Assembly (NCBI GenBank): GCA_964476155.1
Contig: CAYYYS010000002.1
Span: 62,001-126,000 of the forward strand
DNA: 64,000 nt
Origin: JAHIYU01 sp964476155
GTDB taxonomy: Bacteria > Krumholzibacteriota > Krumholzibacteriia > LZORAL124-64-63
Direction of reading: 5' to 3'
Within the stretch, counting starts at the first letter, position 1. Each line of letters opens with the position of its first letter. Positions 51,710 to 61,334 of the stretch are shown in pieces. The translations under genes were made by a program, and so were the position numbers. Below the pieces are notes generated by a model, which was not told the origin of the DNA, did no database searches, and saw nothing but the letters and a program-made list of their open reading frames with translations.

Positions 51710-54364
51710 TCACCGAGCCGGTCCCAACACCACCGACAAGCACTCCGCTCCTCCCAGATAGCGGGCGGCCACATCGCGTACGGCCTCGGGCGTCAGTGTG
51801 CGGATCTCCTTCAGATAGGCTTCGAAACCGTCGTAAGGCCGACCGTAAAGGATATCGGCCGCGCAACGGCTGACACGTGCGCTGTTGGACTGTCGGGCGA
51901 TCAGCATGTTGCCCACCAGTTGCGACCGCGCCCGCTCGAACTCGTCGTCCGGCGTCGGTCGCTCGGCCATGTCGCGCAGTTCTGTCGTGAGCGCGGCGGC
52001 GGCCTCGTCCTCGGTGGCCGGATCGGTCAATACGTAGCTGACGATCATGCCGGGCGCGAATCCCCGCGCCACCTGCAGGCCCGTGGCGTAGCACAACGAC
52101 CGCTGGTTGCGGAGCTGCTCGAAGAGTCGACCGCTTTGGCCGTTGAGCAACTGTTGCAGGAGTGCCAGGGCGGACCGGTCGTTATTCGGCTGATCAGGCC
52201 CACGCCAGGCGTACAGGACGACGCTTTGCCTGACGTCCCGGTCCAGGCGACGGCGCTCGGTTTGACCCGTGTTTGGCGTTCCGTCCAGCTTCGTTTGAAC
52301 CGGCAACTTGTCGGCCGGCAGGTCCGCGAGGACCGTCTCCAAGCGGGTTACCAGGGCTTCGGGGTCGACATGTCCCGAAACTACCATGTGCATGTTGCGC
52401 GCGGTCCAGGTGCGGTCGTGATAGGTCCGCAGATCGTCGACGGTCATGGTCGAGAGCGAGTCGTCGCGTCCCAGCAACGGCGCGCCGTAGGGGTGGTCCG
52501 GATAGAAGGCGTCCCGCAAGACCCGGGCGGCGGCCTGGAAGGGGTCGTCGTCGAGGGCGCGCAGGTCGGCCAGGGCGAGACGGCGTTCGTGTTCGAATTC
52601 GTCGGACGGGAAGTCGGGCCGTACGGCCAGGCCGCCCATGGTTGGCAGGAGTCGGTCCAGGTTTCGGGTAAGGCAGGTCATGAAGATGCCCGTGTGGTCG
52701 CGCGAGACGATGGGAGACAACGAGGCGCCCAGGCTTTCGATGCCGTTGTGGAGAGTCGCGGCGTTCGCCCCGCCGGTTCCCTTGACCTGGACCTGCTGGC
52801 ACAGGTAGGCCAGGCCGTCCCGCCCCTCGCCCTGGGGACCGACCCCGCCGGTGGCGAACAGGCCCATCGACACGACGGGCAGGGAATGGTTCGGCCTGAT
52901 GAAGAGTCGTAGGCCGTTGGCGAGGACCGATTCGGTGAACGGTTCGTCGTGCGGGATATCGCGACTGGAGGTCGCGGGCACGAAGGCGGGTGTTGTTCGG
53001 CCCGGCGTCGCGGGGGTGATGGATCCGAGGCAGGGACTCAGCAGCGCGGCCACGGCGTCGGTGTCGACGGGCAATACGCCGTCGGCCACGTCGGTGGGCG
53101 TGTAGAGCACCACGCTGCAGGCTTCGTGGCCAAAGAGCCGGCGACAGACCCGGCTCACGTCATCTCCGGTGACCGCGGCCACCTGCTCGGGGAAAGTGAA
53201 GGCCCCGGGCAGATCGCCCATGGCGTCGTGCCAGCCCAGAACGGATGCCGTACCCTGGACGGTCTCGCGCGCGAACTGATGTGACCGTTCGGTGCGAATT
53301 CGGGCGCGGTCGAGTTCCTCGTCGCTGGGCGGCTTGTCCTTCATGTCCTGCAGAAGCGCCGCGACGGCGACGAGTGTCTCGCTGGTCTTCTCGGGATCGG
53401 TTTCGAAGTCGACGACCAGCACGCCCTCGCGGGGGCCCGCTTCCGACAGCATGGTGATGCCGCTGACCAGTACCTGCTCTTCCTGGATGCGACAGTAAAG
53501 CCGGGAGCTGCGGCCGTCCGCCAGGATCTGCAGGATGACGGCCAGCACGGGCCGGTCGGGATCGTTTTCCGGCAGACCGGGAAAGACCATCTTGCCATAG
53601 ACCCTCTGGATATCGCCCGACTCCAGACGGTAGCGAAGGGCGGTGTGGGCGGATTCCAATCCGGGTACGGGCAGGTCGTAGGGGCGCGGCGGCGCGGCGG
53701 TACCGAAGGTGTTGGCCACCATGTCCAGGATCGTGTCGGTCTTTACGTCGCCGGCGATCACCAGGGTCATGTTGTCGGGCTGGTATGCGGCCCTGTAGAA
53801 ATCGATGATCTGCTCGCGGGTAGTGGACAGCAGGGCGTCGTCCCGACCGCCGATGGGGTGTTGGTACGGGCTGTCGTCGAAAGCCAGTTCCATGGCCCAT
53901 CGCCAGGAGACCCCGAAGCCCGACGGCATGTCGTCGTACATGTGGTTTTCGTGGACGAGCACGGGTCGCTCGGCATCGAGGGCTTCGGTCGCGAAGGTGG
54001 AGTGGAAGAGGGCGTCGCAGAGAATGTCGACGGCGCCGCCGATGTTCTCGCTCGGTACGGTGATGTGATAGTTGGTGGTTTCGTAACCGGTGCCCGCGTT
54101 GGTGGACCCGCCGAGGGTCGCGACCTCGAGGGCGAAGTCGCGCTCGCCGCGCCGCTCGGTGCCCTTGAAGAGCATGTGCTCGGTGCCGTGCGCCCAACCC
54201 CGCACGGGGTCCGGTTCGAGGTTGGAGCCCACGCGGACCCAGACGTTGCACACCGCCACGGGGGTGCGGTGATCCTCCTGGACGATCACGCGGAGTCCGT
54301 TGGCAAGGGTGGCCAGGGTTGCGGTGCCTACGGTCTCGCGGGAGATGATGGTGGTCTGGGTCAT
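51710..54364 (-). CDS. Two-domain M16 (insulinase-family) metalloprotease
   Basis: An 884-residue protease with two tandem M16 halves. The first holds the active inverted zinc motif HGTEHMLFKGTE (His 59, Glu 62, His 63) and a downstream Glu region (TNYHITVPSENIGGAVDIL). The second (from about residue 470, VLANGLRLFIRPNHSLPVVSMGL) lacks an HxxEH site, reading GRDGLAYLCQQVQ, and is the inactive partner half, as in PqqL-type and mitochondrial-processing-peptidase-like enzymes. No signal peptide seen, so probably cytosolic. ATG at 54364 is preceded by the divergent deacetylase upstream region. Confidence 0.85.
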   Translation of the reverse strand: MTQTTIISRETVGTATLATLANGLRVIVQEDHRTPVAVCNVWVRVGSNLEPDPVRGWAHGTEHMLFKGTERRGERDFALEVATLGGSTNAGTGYETTNYHITVPSENIGGAVDILCDALFHSTFATEALDAERPVLVHENHMYDDMPSGFGVSWRWAMELAFDDSPYQHPIGGRDDALLSTTREQIIDFYRAAYQPDNMTLVIAGDVKTDTILDMVANTFGTAAPPRPYDLPVPGLESAHTALRYRLESGDIQRVYGKMVFPGLPENDPDRPVLAVILQILADGRSSRLYCRIQEEQVLVSGITMLSEAGPREGVLVVDFETDPEKTSETLVAVAALLQDMKDKPPSDEELDRARIRTERSHQFARETVQGTASVLGWHDAMGDLPGAFTFPEQVAAVTGDDVSRVCRRLFGHEACSVVLYTPTDVADGVLPVDTDAVAALLSPCLGSITPATPGRTTPAFVPATSSRDIPHDEPFTESVLANGLRLFIRPNHSLPVVSMGLFATGGVGPQGEGRDGLAYLCQQVQVKGTGGANAATLHNGIESLGASLSPIVSRDHTGIFMTCLTRNLDRLLPTMGGLAVRPDFPSDEFEHERRLALADLRALDDDPFQAAARVLRDAFYPDHPYGAPLLGRDDSLSTMTVDDLRTYHDRTWTARNMHMVVSGHVDPEALVTRLETVLADLPADKLPVQTKLDGTPNTGQTERRRLDRDVRQSVVLYAWRGPDQPNNDRSALALLQQLLNGQSGRLFEQLRNQRSLCYATGLQVARGFAPGMIVSYVLTDPATEDEAAAALTTELRDMAERPTPDDEFERARSQLVGNMLIARQSNSARVSRCAADILYGRPYDGFEAYLKEIRTLTPEAVRDVAARYLGGAECLSVVLGPAR

Positions 54365-54550
54365 CCGGGGGTCCTATCTCGCTTGTGGGGCTGTGGCTCG
54401 GGTCTATCCGTGACGCACGTAGAATAGAGGGGAGACGTCGGCTTGGCGACATCTCATTGTGTATGGCAGTTGGCGGGTTGACGGTCCCGGCGAGTTGTGA
54501 CAGGTTTTATCTGCGTTTCGGTCGTGTCCCCACCGACTCTGGAGCCCTGG

Positions 54551-55456
54551 ATGACCGCATCACCCGACATCCTGACCATCGACGTGGAGGAGTGGTTCCA
54601 CGGCCACAACTACCTGTCCCAATATCCGCCCGAGACCTGGGACGACATGGAATGTCGCGTGGAGGGCAACACCGAGCGCTGCCTGAATATGCTCGAGCGC
54701 TTCGACGTGAAGGCCACGTTCTTCGTGCTGGGTTGGACCGCTGATCGCTATCCACATCTGGTCCGACAAATCGCCGACGCGGGACATGAGATCGCCTGTC
54801 ACAGCTACGCCCATCCCGAGGTTTTCACCCTGGACGAGGCCGGTTTCCGGGCCGATCTCGATCAGGCCCTGGGGGCTCTGGCCAAAGCCGGAGCCAAAGG
54901 CGTGGCGGGATATCGAGCGCCGAGTTTCTCGATTACGCCGCCGGTCCATAGCTACCTGCATATTCTGCGCGACCACGGTTTTACCTACGATTGCTCCCTG
55001 TTTCCCATTCACCATCCCCGCTATGGGCAACCGAACGCCCCGCGTGACCCCTTCTTGCTGGGCGGCGCCGCGGCCCAGGCTTCGGGACCCGACCGGGAAA
55101 CCCTGCTCGTGTTGCCGATGACCACCGCCCGGGTGATGGGCATGAGTGTGGGCTTCGCGGGTGGCGGGTACTTGCGCGTCCTGCCCCGCATGGCCTATCG
55201 CGCCTTGCGCGCGTTGGCCCGGCGTCAAGGCCAGGCCGTGACCATCTACATGCATCCCTGGGAACTCGACGATTGGCAGCCCGGCGATGTGGGGCAGTCC
55301 CGACTGCAACGCTGGCGCAGCCAGGGGGGGCAGCATACGGCCGTGGCCAAGCTGGAGCGGATTCTGGAGGACGGCGATTTCATGACCATGGGGGCGTATG
55401 CGGAGGCCTTGAGACGCGACGGCAGGCTGCCGTTGCGCAGCCTGCCGTTGTGTTGA
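54551..55456 (+). CDS. Polysaccharide deacetylase with DUF3473 (XrtA-type)
   Basis: A 301-residue NodB-fold carbohydrate esterase. Motifs: ILTIDVEEWFHGHNYLSQYP (DVEEWFH is typical of the exosortase-associated DUF3473 subgroup), VKATFFVLGWTADRYPHLVR, GHEIACHSYAHPEVF (metal-binding HSYAH), AGYRAPSFSITP and the C-terminal YMHPWELDDWQPG. ATG 54551 follows GGAG. The subgroup deacetylates surface polysaccharide intermediates. No exosortase or PEP-CTERM gene is visible in the window. It converges on the amylase remnant 14 bases downstream. Confidence 0.85.
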   Translation: MTASPDILTIDVEEWFHGHNYLSQYPPETWDDMECRVEGNTERCLNMLERFDVKATFFVLGWTADRYPHLVRQIADAGHEIACHSYAHPEVFTLDEAGFRADLDQALGALAKAGAKGVAGYRAPSFSITPPVHSYLHILRDHGFTYDCSLFPIHHPRYGQPNAPRDPFLLGGAAAQASGPDRETLLVLPMTTARVMGMSVGFAGGGYLRVLPRMAYRALRALARRQGQAVTIYMHPWELDDWQPGDVGQSRLQRWRSQGGQHTAVAKLERILEDGDFMTMGAYAEALRRDGRLPLRSLPLC

Positions 55457-55469
55457 TCAGTTGGTTATT

Positions 55470-56190
55470 CTAGTCGGGAACGCCCGTCGTTCCGTCATAC
55501 TTCTTGAACAGGGCACCGCTCGACGCGTCCTGATCCAGCAGCAGCCACCCACCCATGACTTCCACCATTTCCCAAGCCCCACTGGCGGGATGGTAGCGAT
55601 GCCAGAGACCGTCGGCCGGGAAGGCCACGGACCACTGGTGCGCCGTGTCGTCGAAGTTCAGGGCCACCACGATTTCGGCGGCTGAAGACGAGGCGCTGTC
55701 CCCCCGCCAGTAGCAGAGCGTGTACTCGCTGTGATCCAGCCAACCGTCGCGCCAGTGGAACCGATATTCTCGGTCCGCAGCGCGGGCTCGCTCAGGCGCA
55801 GGGCGATGAGGTTGCGATAGATTGCGCGCAGGTCCGCGTCGCCGGCGGCCCAGTCGATCTTGTAGATGGTCGGGGACGGGTCGCGGTATTCACCGCTGCC
55901 GATCTCCCCGCCGTTGTAGATCATCGGGATGCCCACGCAGGTCATCAGGGCGTAGACGCCGAGTTCGGCTTTCTGCAGACCCCCCACGGCCTGGGCGCCG
56001 GCCGAGCCGTAGTTGTTCACGGCCCAGACGATGCGGTTCTCGTCGTGGGATTCGAGGTACTTCACGTCGCTGAAGCCGTCGCCGTTGTAACCGTCGTATT
56101 GGGAGTTGGGGCTGATGACGTTGGCCGCCGCCCACATGTTGCGGCAGGTGTAGCTCCAGCAGCCGTAGTCGGGGAAGGGCGCCGCCCACC
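55470..56190 (-). pseudogene. 3' remnant of a GH13 alpha-amylase
   Basis: Only the last third of a GH13 alpha-amylase. Recognisable pieces, reading the minus strand: YLESHDENRIVWAVNNYG (catalytic-site region IV, near 56050), GVYALMTCVGIPMIYNGGEI and YKIDWAAGDADLRAIYRNLI. A one-base frameshift near 55770 changes frame; the continuation reads YRFHWRDGWLDHSEYTLCYW and then VALNFDDTAHQWSVAFPADG, a C-terminal beta-domain ending at 55472. Upstream the homology stops abruptly near 56176, where the opposite-strand debranching enzyme begins. Catalytic nucleophile and acid regions are missing. Confidence 0.75.
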
Positions 56191-56246
56191 TGTGCGGCGA
56201 AGCGGTCGGTCCCAACACGCGCAGTTACCACGGTTTTTTCATCGCC

Positions 56247-58271
56247 ATGCACGAACTGATGGACGGGTGGGCCCTGCGCCTGGAGGACGGCACCGAGTTG
56301 TCGGCCGTCACGGCTGACGAGGCACACGTGCGCCCCGACCGCATCGAACGCGTTTGGCATCTGCCGACAGGGGAGACCGTCACCGCGACGATCACCCTCT
56401 TCGACCGCAGCGACGGCTTCCGCATCCTGTACGACGGCGTGCCGTCGGGCCGCTTCGCTTTCGTCCCCCGGATCGACATGCGCTTTCTCTGGAAAGTGAC
56501 GCAACCGGGCTATGTCGTGGATTGGCGCGAGGGCGTGCTGCGCGTGGCGCGGGAAGATCGCCAAACCCGCGGCGAGGACGAGCGGCATCCGCCCTGGTTG
56601 GCGGTGGCCGTGTCCGGCGCCGGCGATTTCACACCCACCGGACGCCACGTATCGACAACCTATCCCAAGAGCGCGGCGCGCAAGGCCATGGAACGCGCCA
56701 ACCCGTATCTGCCCGGCGAAATGAGCGGGCGCATACCGCCACGCGTGCCGTCGGGCCGCGTGGAGGTCGTGGTGGCCACCGGTGACAGCAGCGACGAAGC
56801 AGCGACTGCCGCGCAAACATTGCAGACCCGCGCCGTCGACCTGATCACCGCCCGCGAAGCGCGCCTGTCCGACCTGGCCGACCCGCGTCGCCTGAGCACC
56901 GGCGTTCCGCGTGACGATCGCGCCCTGGCCTGGGCCCGCGTCTCCCTGGACAACCTGGTCATGGAGCAGCGCGGGGTAGGCATCTACGCCGGCTTCTACT
57001 GGTTCACCACCTACTGGGGGCGCGACACCTTCATCGTCCTGCCCGGCGCCCTGGCCGGCGGTCTCGACTTCGCGACCGCCCGCGAGATCCTCCGCTCCTT
57101 CGCCACTTTCCAGGATCGCAACCCCCACAGCGAACGCTTCGGCCGCGTGCCCAACTTCGTCACCGTGGATCAGGTCCAGTACGCCAGCATCGACGGCACC
57201 TGGTGGTTCGTGCGCGCCCTGGACGAGTACTGGCGCCGCTCGGGGGATCACGACTTCGCGCGCGAGATGATGCCCGTGGTCTTCCGGGCCTGCGAGGGCG
57301 CCCTCGAACACGCCGTCGGCCCGAACGGCCTGCTCACCCACGGCCACGGCGAAACCTGGATGGACGGTGGCGGCGAAGCCAACCCCTACTCGCCTCGCGG
57401 CGATCGCTCCGTGGAAGCCCAGGCCTTGTTCCATAGGGGTCTACATGTGGCGGCCAAACTGGCCCACCGTTTCGACGGCCAAGCCGCGGGCCTGCAGGGA
57501 GAAAAACTGGCCCAGCATTACGATCTCGCCGCCCGTCGTCTCTGGAACGCTTTCCAGAACCAGTTCGTGAGCGACGGCCGGATTGCCGACCATCTCGATC
57601 CGGACGGTTCGGTCGATCATCAGCACCGGCCCAACGGTCTGCTGGCCCTGCTGGTCTCACCCGATCTCTTCAACGAGGATCAGCGCCGCCTGATCGTCGA
57701 CGAGAACCGCGAGCATACCGTCACGCCCTGGGGCGTGCGGTCCCTGGACGCCGCCGATCCCGCCTATCACCCGCGTCATCTCTGGCTGGATCGCTACTAC
57801 TACGACGAGGCCTATCACAATGGCGACATTTGGCTCTGGCTGTCGGGGCCATACGTGTCCGCCCTGCCCGATCCGCGCGACGGCTTCGGCCAGACCCGCA
57901 TGCTCCTCGACGAGATCATGGACGAAGGCGCCGTCGGCACCCTGCAGGAGATCCGCGACGGCGACCGCGCCGCCGACAACGACGAGTTCGGCGGCGCCAC
58001 CAGCCAGGCCTGGTCCCTGAGCGAGCTGTTGCGCAACGCCAGCGACGACTATCTGGGTGTGCAGGTGGATCTGTCGGGGGAGATCCCGGTCGTGGAGATC
58101 GCGCCCTCGCTACCGGAGGACTGGTCGTCCCTGAGCGGCGAAGTGCGGGTCGGTGAGTACCTATTGCAGGTGGATGTATGCCGGGATGGAGATGGAAAAC
58201 TCCACGTGGAGCACACTTGGGACGAACAGGCCCCCAAATCCCTGCACAAAGCGGTCCGCGTGATCGACTAG
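56247..58271 (+). CDS. Glycogen debranching enzyme (amylo-alpha-1,6-glucosidase), 5'-truncated
   Basis: Hydrolyses alpha-1,6 branch points of glycogen or limit dextrin. Family homology starts upstream of the first ATG: in-frame codons at 56190-56246 read the N-terminal GEAVGPNTRSYHGFFIA, a conserved debranching-enzyme motif, but no start codon precedes it before a stop at 56166. The first ATG (56247) therefore gives a product lacking part of its N-terminal domain. The catalytic (alpha/alpha)6 part is complete: GFYWFTTYWGRDTFIVLPGA, FGRVPNFVTVDQVQYASIDG, THGHGETWMDGGGEANPYSP and VEAQALFHRGL. 674 residues. It overlaps convergent malK by four bases. Confidence 0.8.
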   Translation: MHELMDGWALRLEDGTELSAVTADEAHVRPDRIERVWHLPTGETVTATITLFDRSDGFRILYDGVPSGRFAFVPRIDMRFLWKVTQPGYVVDWREGVLRVAREDRQTRGEDERHPPWLAVAVSGAGDFTPTGRHVSTTYPKSAARKAMERANPYLPGEMSGRIPPRVPSGRVEVVVATGDSSDEAATAAQTLQTRAVDLITAREARLSDLADPRRLSTGVPRDDRALAWARVSLDNLVMEQRGVGIYAGFYWFTTYWGRDTFIVLPGALAGGLDFATAREILRSFATFQDRNPHSERFGRVPNFVTVDQVQYASIDGTWWFVRALDEYWRRSGDHDFAREMMPVVFRACEGALEHAVGPNGLLTHGHGETWMDGGGEANPYSPRGDRSVEAQALFHRGLHVAAKLAHRFDGQAAGLQGEKLAQHYDLAARRLWNAFQNQFVSDGRIADHLDPDGSVDHQHRPNGLLALLVSPDLFNEDQRRLIVDENREHTVTPWGVRSLDAADPAYHPRHLWLDRYYYDEAYHNGDIWLWLSGPYVSALPDPRDGFGQTRMLLDEIMDEGAVGTLQEIRDGDRAADNDEFGGATSQAWSLSELLRNASDDYLGVQVDLSGEIPVVEIAPSLPEDWSSLSGEVRVGEYLLQVDVCRDGDGKLHVEHTWDEQAPKSLHKAVRVID

Positions 58272-59344
58272 AGGGCTGCGCCGCTCTCGGGATCGAAGAG
58301 GTGGAGGTGCTCGGCGGGCAAGGCCAGGCTGATGTCTTCGCCCACCTTGGCCTGCACGTTGCCCTGGCTGCGCACGGTGAAGGGCGCGCCGCCGAGGGTG
58401 AAATAGAGCAGGGTCTCATTGCCCAGCGGTTCGATCACCTGCAATGTCGCCGTGAAGGCGTCGTCGCCGTCGCCGATGGTCAGGTGTTCCGGGCGCACAC
58501 CCAGGGTGAGATCACGTCCCAGTAAACTGTCCTGCGGCTGCCAACCGGCGGGCAGGGTCAGTTCGGCACCGTCGGCGACGAAGCGCAGCCCGTCGTCGCG
58601 CACGATTTTCCCGTCCAGGAAATTCATGGCTGGCGAACCGATGAAGCCCGCCACGAAGCGGTTCACCGGTTTCGCGTACAGGTTCAGGGGCGTGTCCACC
58701 TGCTGGACGCGGCCGTCGTTCATGACCACGATCCGCTCGCCCATGGTCATGGCTTCCACCTGGTCGTGGGTGACGTAGATCATGGTCGCGCCCAGGCGAT
58801 GGTGCAGGCGCGAGATCTCGGTGCGCATCTGCACGCGCATCTTGGCGTCGAGGTTGCTCAGGGGTTCGTCGAAGAGAAAAACGTCCGGGTCGCGCACAAT
58901 GGCCCGTCCGAGAGCCACGCGTTGACGCTGTCCGCCGGAGAGGGCCTTGGGTTTGCGATCCAGCAAATCGGCGATGCCGAGGATGTCGGCCGCGTCGCCC
59001 ACCCGCTGGTCGAGTTCGTTCTGAGGGGTCTTGCGTAACTTCAAGCCGAACGCCATGTTGTCGCGCACCGACATGTGGGGGTACAGGGCGTAACTCTGGA
59101 AAACCATGGCAATATTGCGGTCCTTGGGCTCCACGTCGTTCACGACGCGGTCGCCGATACTGACCGTACCCGAGGTGATGGTTTCCAAACCTGCCACCAT
59201 GCGCAGGGTCGTCGACTTGCCGCAACCCGACGGACCCACGAGGACCACGAACTCGCCGTCGGCGATATCGAGGGTCACGTCGTCGGCGGCTATGACGTTG
59301 CCGGGATATACCTTGCCGGCTTTTTCCAATTCGACTCTGGCCAT
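58268..59344 (-). CDS. MalK/UgpC-type ABC transporter ATP-binding protein
   Basis: A 358-residue sugar-importer ATPase. Walker A VGPSGCGKSTTLRMVAG, Q-loop FQSYALYPHMSVRDNMAFGL, signature ALSGGQRQRVALGRAIVRDP, Walker B VFLFDEPLSNLDAKMR, switch His in YVTHDQVEAMTM. The C-terminal regulatory OB-fold (LTLGVRPEHL ... TLQVIEPLGNETLLYF) marks the MalK/UgpC class, usually serving several solute-binding proteins. No permease or binding-protein genes are adjacent, so it probably energises a maltodextrin or other sugar transporter encoded elsewhere. A large hairpin precedes its start. Confidence 0.9.
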   Translation of the reverse strand: MARVELEKAGKVYPGNVIAADDVTLDIADGEFVVLVGPSGCGKSTTLRMVAGLETITSGTVSIGDRVVNDVEPKDRNIAMVFQSYALYPHMSVRDNMAFGLKLRKTPQNELDQRVGDAADILGIADLLDRKPKALSGGQRQRVALGRAIVRDPDVFLFDEPLSNLDAKMRVQMRTEISRLHHRLGATMIYVTHDQVEAMTMGERIVVMNDGRVQQVDTPLNLYAKPVNRFVAGFIGSPAMNFLDGKIVRDDGLRFVADGAELTLPAGWQPQDSLLGRDLTLGVRPEHLTIGDGDDAFTATLQVIEPLGNETLLYFTLGGAPFTVRSQGNVQAKVGEDISLALPAEHLHLFDPESGAAL

Positions 59345-59450
59345 GCTCGTCTCCTGGTGGAAGTGGGGCCAGATGTTACGTCAACACCGGGCCGGGGGCC
59401 AGGGAAACCATGAATAGTGGGAACCGTGAACGGTACGCAAATCGAGAAAA

Positions 59451-59480
59451 CGAGGGGAGCGGGTTTCCCCGCTCCCCTCG
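59451..59480 (-). terminator. Perfect 13-bp hairpin upstream of malK
   Basis: CGAGGGGAGCGGG pairs exactly with CCCGCTCCCCTCG around a four-base loop. In the minus direction it is followed by TTTTCTCGATTTG, so it reads as a terminator or attenuator ahead of malK; in the plus direction there is no T tract. Confidence 0.6.
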
Positions 59481-59532
59481 CTGCACCCGATTTGCTCTGT
59501 TCTCGCCCTTGAGGAAGCTCTCGTTTTTGGTT

Positions 59533-59558
59533 CATTGAGTTGCTTGACACTCTCAATG
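59533..59558. promoter_or_regulatory. Operator-like inverted repeat over a -35 box
   Basis: CATTGAG (59533-59539) and CTCAATG (59552-59558) flank 12 bases that contain most of TTGACA (59544-59549), a perfect -35. Placement suggests repressor control of the GH57-glgA operon. The matching -10 is unclear. Confidence 0.4.
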
Positions 59559-59624
59559 TTGTATCCTACGCAGGAACCCTGGGGATGGTTCCACAGGTTT
59601 TGGAGATATTTTGAAAGGACACCG

Positions 59625-61334
59625 ATGACCGCCAAGCGCCTCTCCGTAGCCGTGCTGTGGCATATGCACCAGCCGGATTACGTGGACGGTAAAACCGGCC
59701 GCCCGATCATGCCCTGGGTCAGACTGCACGCCCAGTTGAGCTACTACGATATGATTCGTCTGGTTCGGGAAGAACCCGAAGCCCGGGCCGTCTTCAACGT
59801 GGTGCCGTCGTTGCTGCGTCAGCTCGACGACGCGGCTTCGGGACGGACCGAGGACGACTTTCAGCGCCTCAGCCGCAGCGATCCGTCCGGCCTGGACAGC
59901 GCGGACAAGTTACGGCTGCTGCGCGACTTCTTCTCGTTCAACCACGCCCGGCGTTTCTTGGAACTGCCGCGTCTGCGCGAACTCTGGGAAACCCGTGGTG
60001 GCGACGGACGCGAGACGATCGACCCCGAAGTGTTGTCGCGTTTCGACGACCAGGACCTGCTCGACCTCCAGGTCGGCTTCAACCTGGCCTGGTGCGGGCG
60101 CACCCTGCGGGAGGACCCGCATGTCGCCCGACTCTTCGTCAAGGGCCGCGATTTCACCGAGACCGACAAGCTGAAGCTCCTCAAGGTGCAGCAGCTGTTT
60201 CTGGGGCGGATCCTGCCCGCCTATCGGGAGGCGGCCGAGAGTGGACAGGTGGAGCTGTCGTGCACACCGCTGAACCATCCCATCCTGCCCCTGCTCTGCG
60301 ACACCCACTCGGCGCACGAAGCCATACCCGACCTTCCCTTACCCCAAGCGCGGTTCGAACGTCCCGGCGATGCCTGGTTTCACGTCCGCACGGCCCTGGA
60401 CGAAACCGAGCGCCTGTGTGGTGTCCGGCCGGTGGGCATGTGGCCCGCCGAGGGGTCGGTCAGCGAAGCGGCCCTGCGGATATTCGAGACCGAGCGGTTG
60501 CACTGGGTGGCCACCGACCAGAGCGTGTTGGCCAATTCATGGCGCAAAGCCGGCGAGTCCCAACCCGCGCCGCAGCATTTTCAGCCCTACCGCTGGGGTG
60601 GCGAGTCCGCTCCCGCCATCTTTTTCCGCGATACCGGCCTGTCGGACAATCTCGGCTTCCGCTACCAGTCGTGGTCCGCCGAAGACGCGGTAGCGGATCT
60701 GCTGCACCACCTGGATACCATTCGGCAGGGATTGCCCGAGGACGGCGAGTACATCGTGCCGCTGATCCTGGACGGGGAGAACCCCTGGGAATTCTATCCG
60801 GACAACGGCATCGACTTCCTGCAGCACCTGTATGCGAGAATCGCCAGTACCGACACCCTGCGTTGGACCACTTTCGACGATTTCCTGTCCCGTGAAGGCG
60901 CCCGACCGGCGGTGTTGCCCAATGTCTGCGCCGGCTCCTGGATCCGCGGTGATTTCACGACCTGGGTCGGCCACGCCGAGAAGAACCACGGTTGGGATTA
61001 TCTGGCCGGTGTGCGCGACGCCTTCGAGACGCGTCTGACCGAGGCTGGCGCCCTGACCGAAGTCACGCTGGCCGATGGCCGCACGGTCACCGCCCCCGAC
61101 CCGACCCGTGTGGGCCCGGCCTGCGATGGCGATTTGCCCCGGGCCATGGCGGCCATGGCCAACGCCGAGAGCAGCGACTGGTTCTGGTGGTACGGCGACG
61201 ACAATCCCACCGATTTCGCCCGGGAGTTCGACGCTCTCTTCCGCCGCCATCTCGCCAACGTGGCGATTCATCTGGGTGATGATCCCGACCCCCGGCTGGA
61301 GACGCCGGTGCTCGGACAGGGGAGCGACGCATGA
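59625..61334 (+). CDS. GH57 glycoside hydrolase (alpha-amylase/amylopullulanase-like)
   Basis: A 569-residue GH57 enzyme. Opening VAVLWHMHQPDYVDGKTGRP is the family start motif; the nucleophile Glu 276 is in GMWPAEGSVSEAALRI and the acid/base Asp 383 is in LILDGENPWEFYPDNGIDFL. No signal peptide, so it acts on cytosolic glycogen or maltodextrin. ATG 59625 follows GAAAGGAC. The stop overlaps the next GH57 gene (ATGA). Closest in pattern to bacterial amylopullulanase-type members; exact specificity not determinable from sequence alone. Confidence 0.85.
   Translation: MTAKRLSVAVLWHMHQPDYVDGKTGRPIMPWVRLHAQLSYYDMIRLVREEPEARAVFNVVPSLLRQLDDAASGRTEDDFQRLSRSDPSGLDSADKLRLLRDFFSFNHARRFLELPRLRELWETRGGDGRETIDPEVLSRFDDQDLLDLQVGFNLAWCGRTLREDPHVARLFVKGRDFTETDKLKLLKVQQLFLGRILPAYREAAESGQVELSCTPLNHPILPLLCDTHSAHEAIPDLPLPQARFERPGDAWFHVRTALDETERLCGVRPVGMWPAEGSVSEAALRIFETERLHWVATDQSVLANSWRKAGESQPAPQHFQPYRWGGESAPAIFFRDTGLSDNLGFRYQSWSAEDAVADLLHHLDTIRQGLPEDGEYIVPLILDGENPWEFYPDNGIDFLQHLYARIASTDTLRWTTFDDFLSREGARPAVLPNVCAGSWIRGDFTTWVGHAEKNHGWDYLAGVRDAFETRLTEAGALTEVTLADGRTVTAPDPTRVGPACDGDLPRAMAAMANAESSDWFWWYGDDNPTDFAREFDALFRRHLANVAIHLGDDPDPRLETPVLGQGSDA

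Noticed and set aside
51701..51725. Terminator between cupin and M16 genes
   Set aside because: A good stem (CCGGCTC/GAGCCGG with outer pairs) but no T tract on either strand and it overlaps the last M16 codons; not scored as a terminator.
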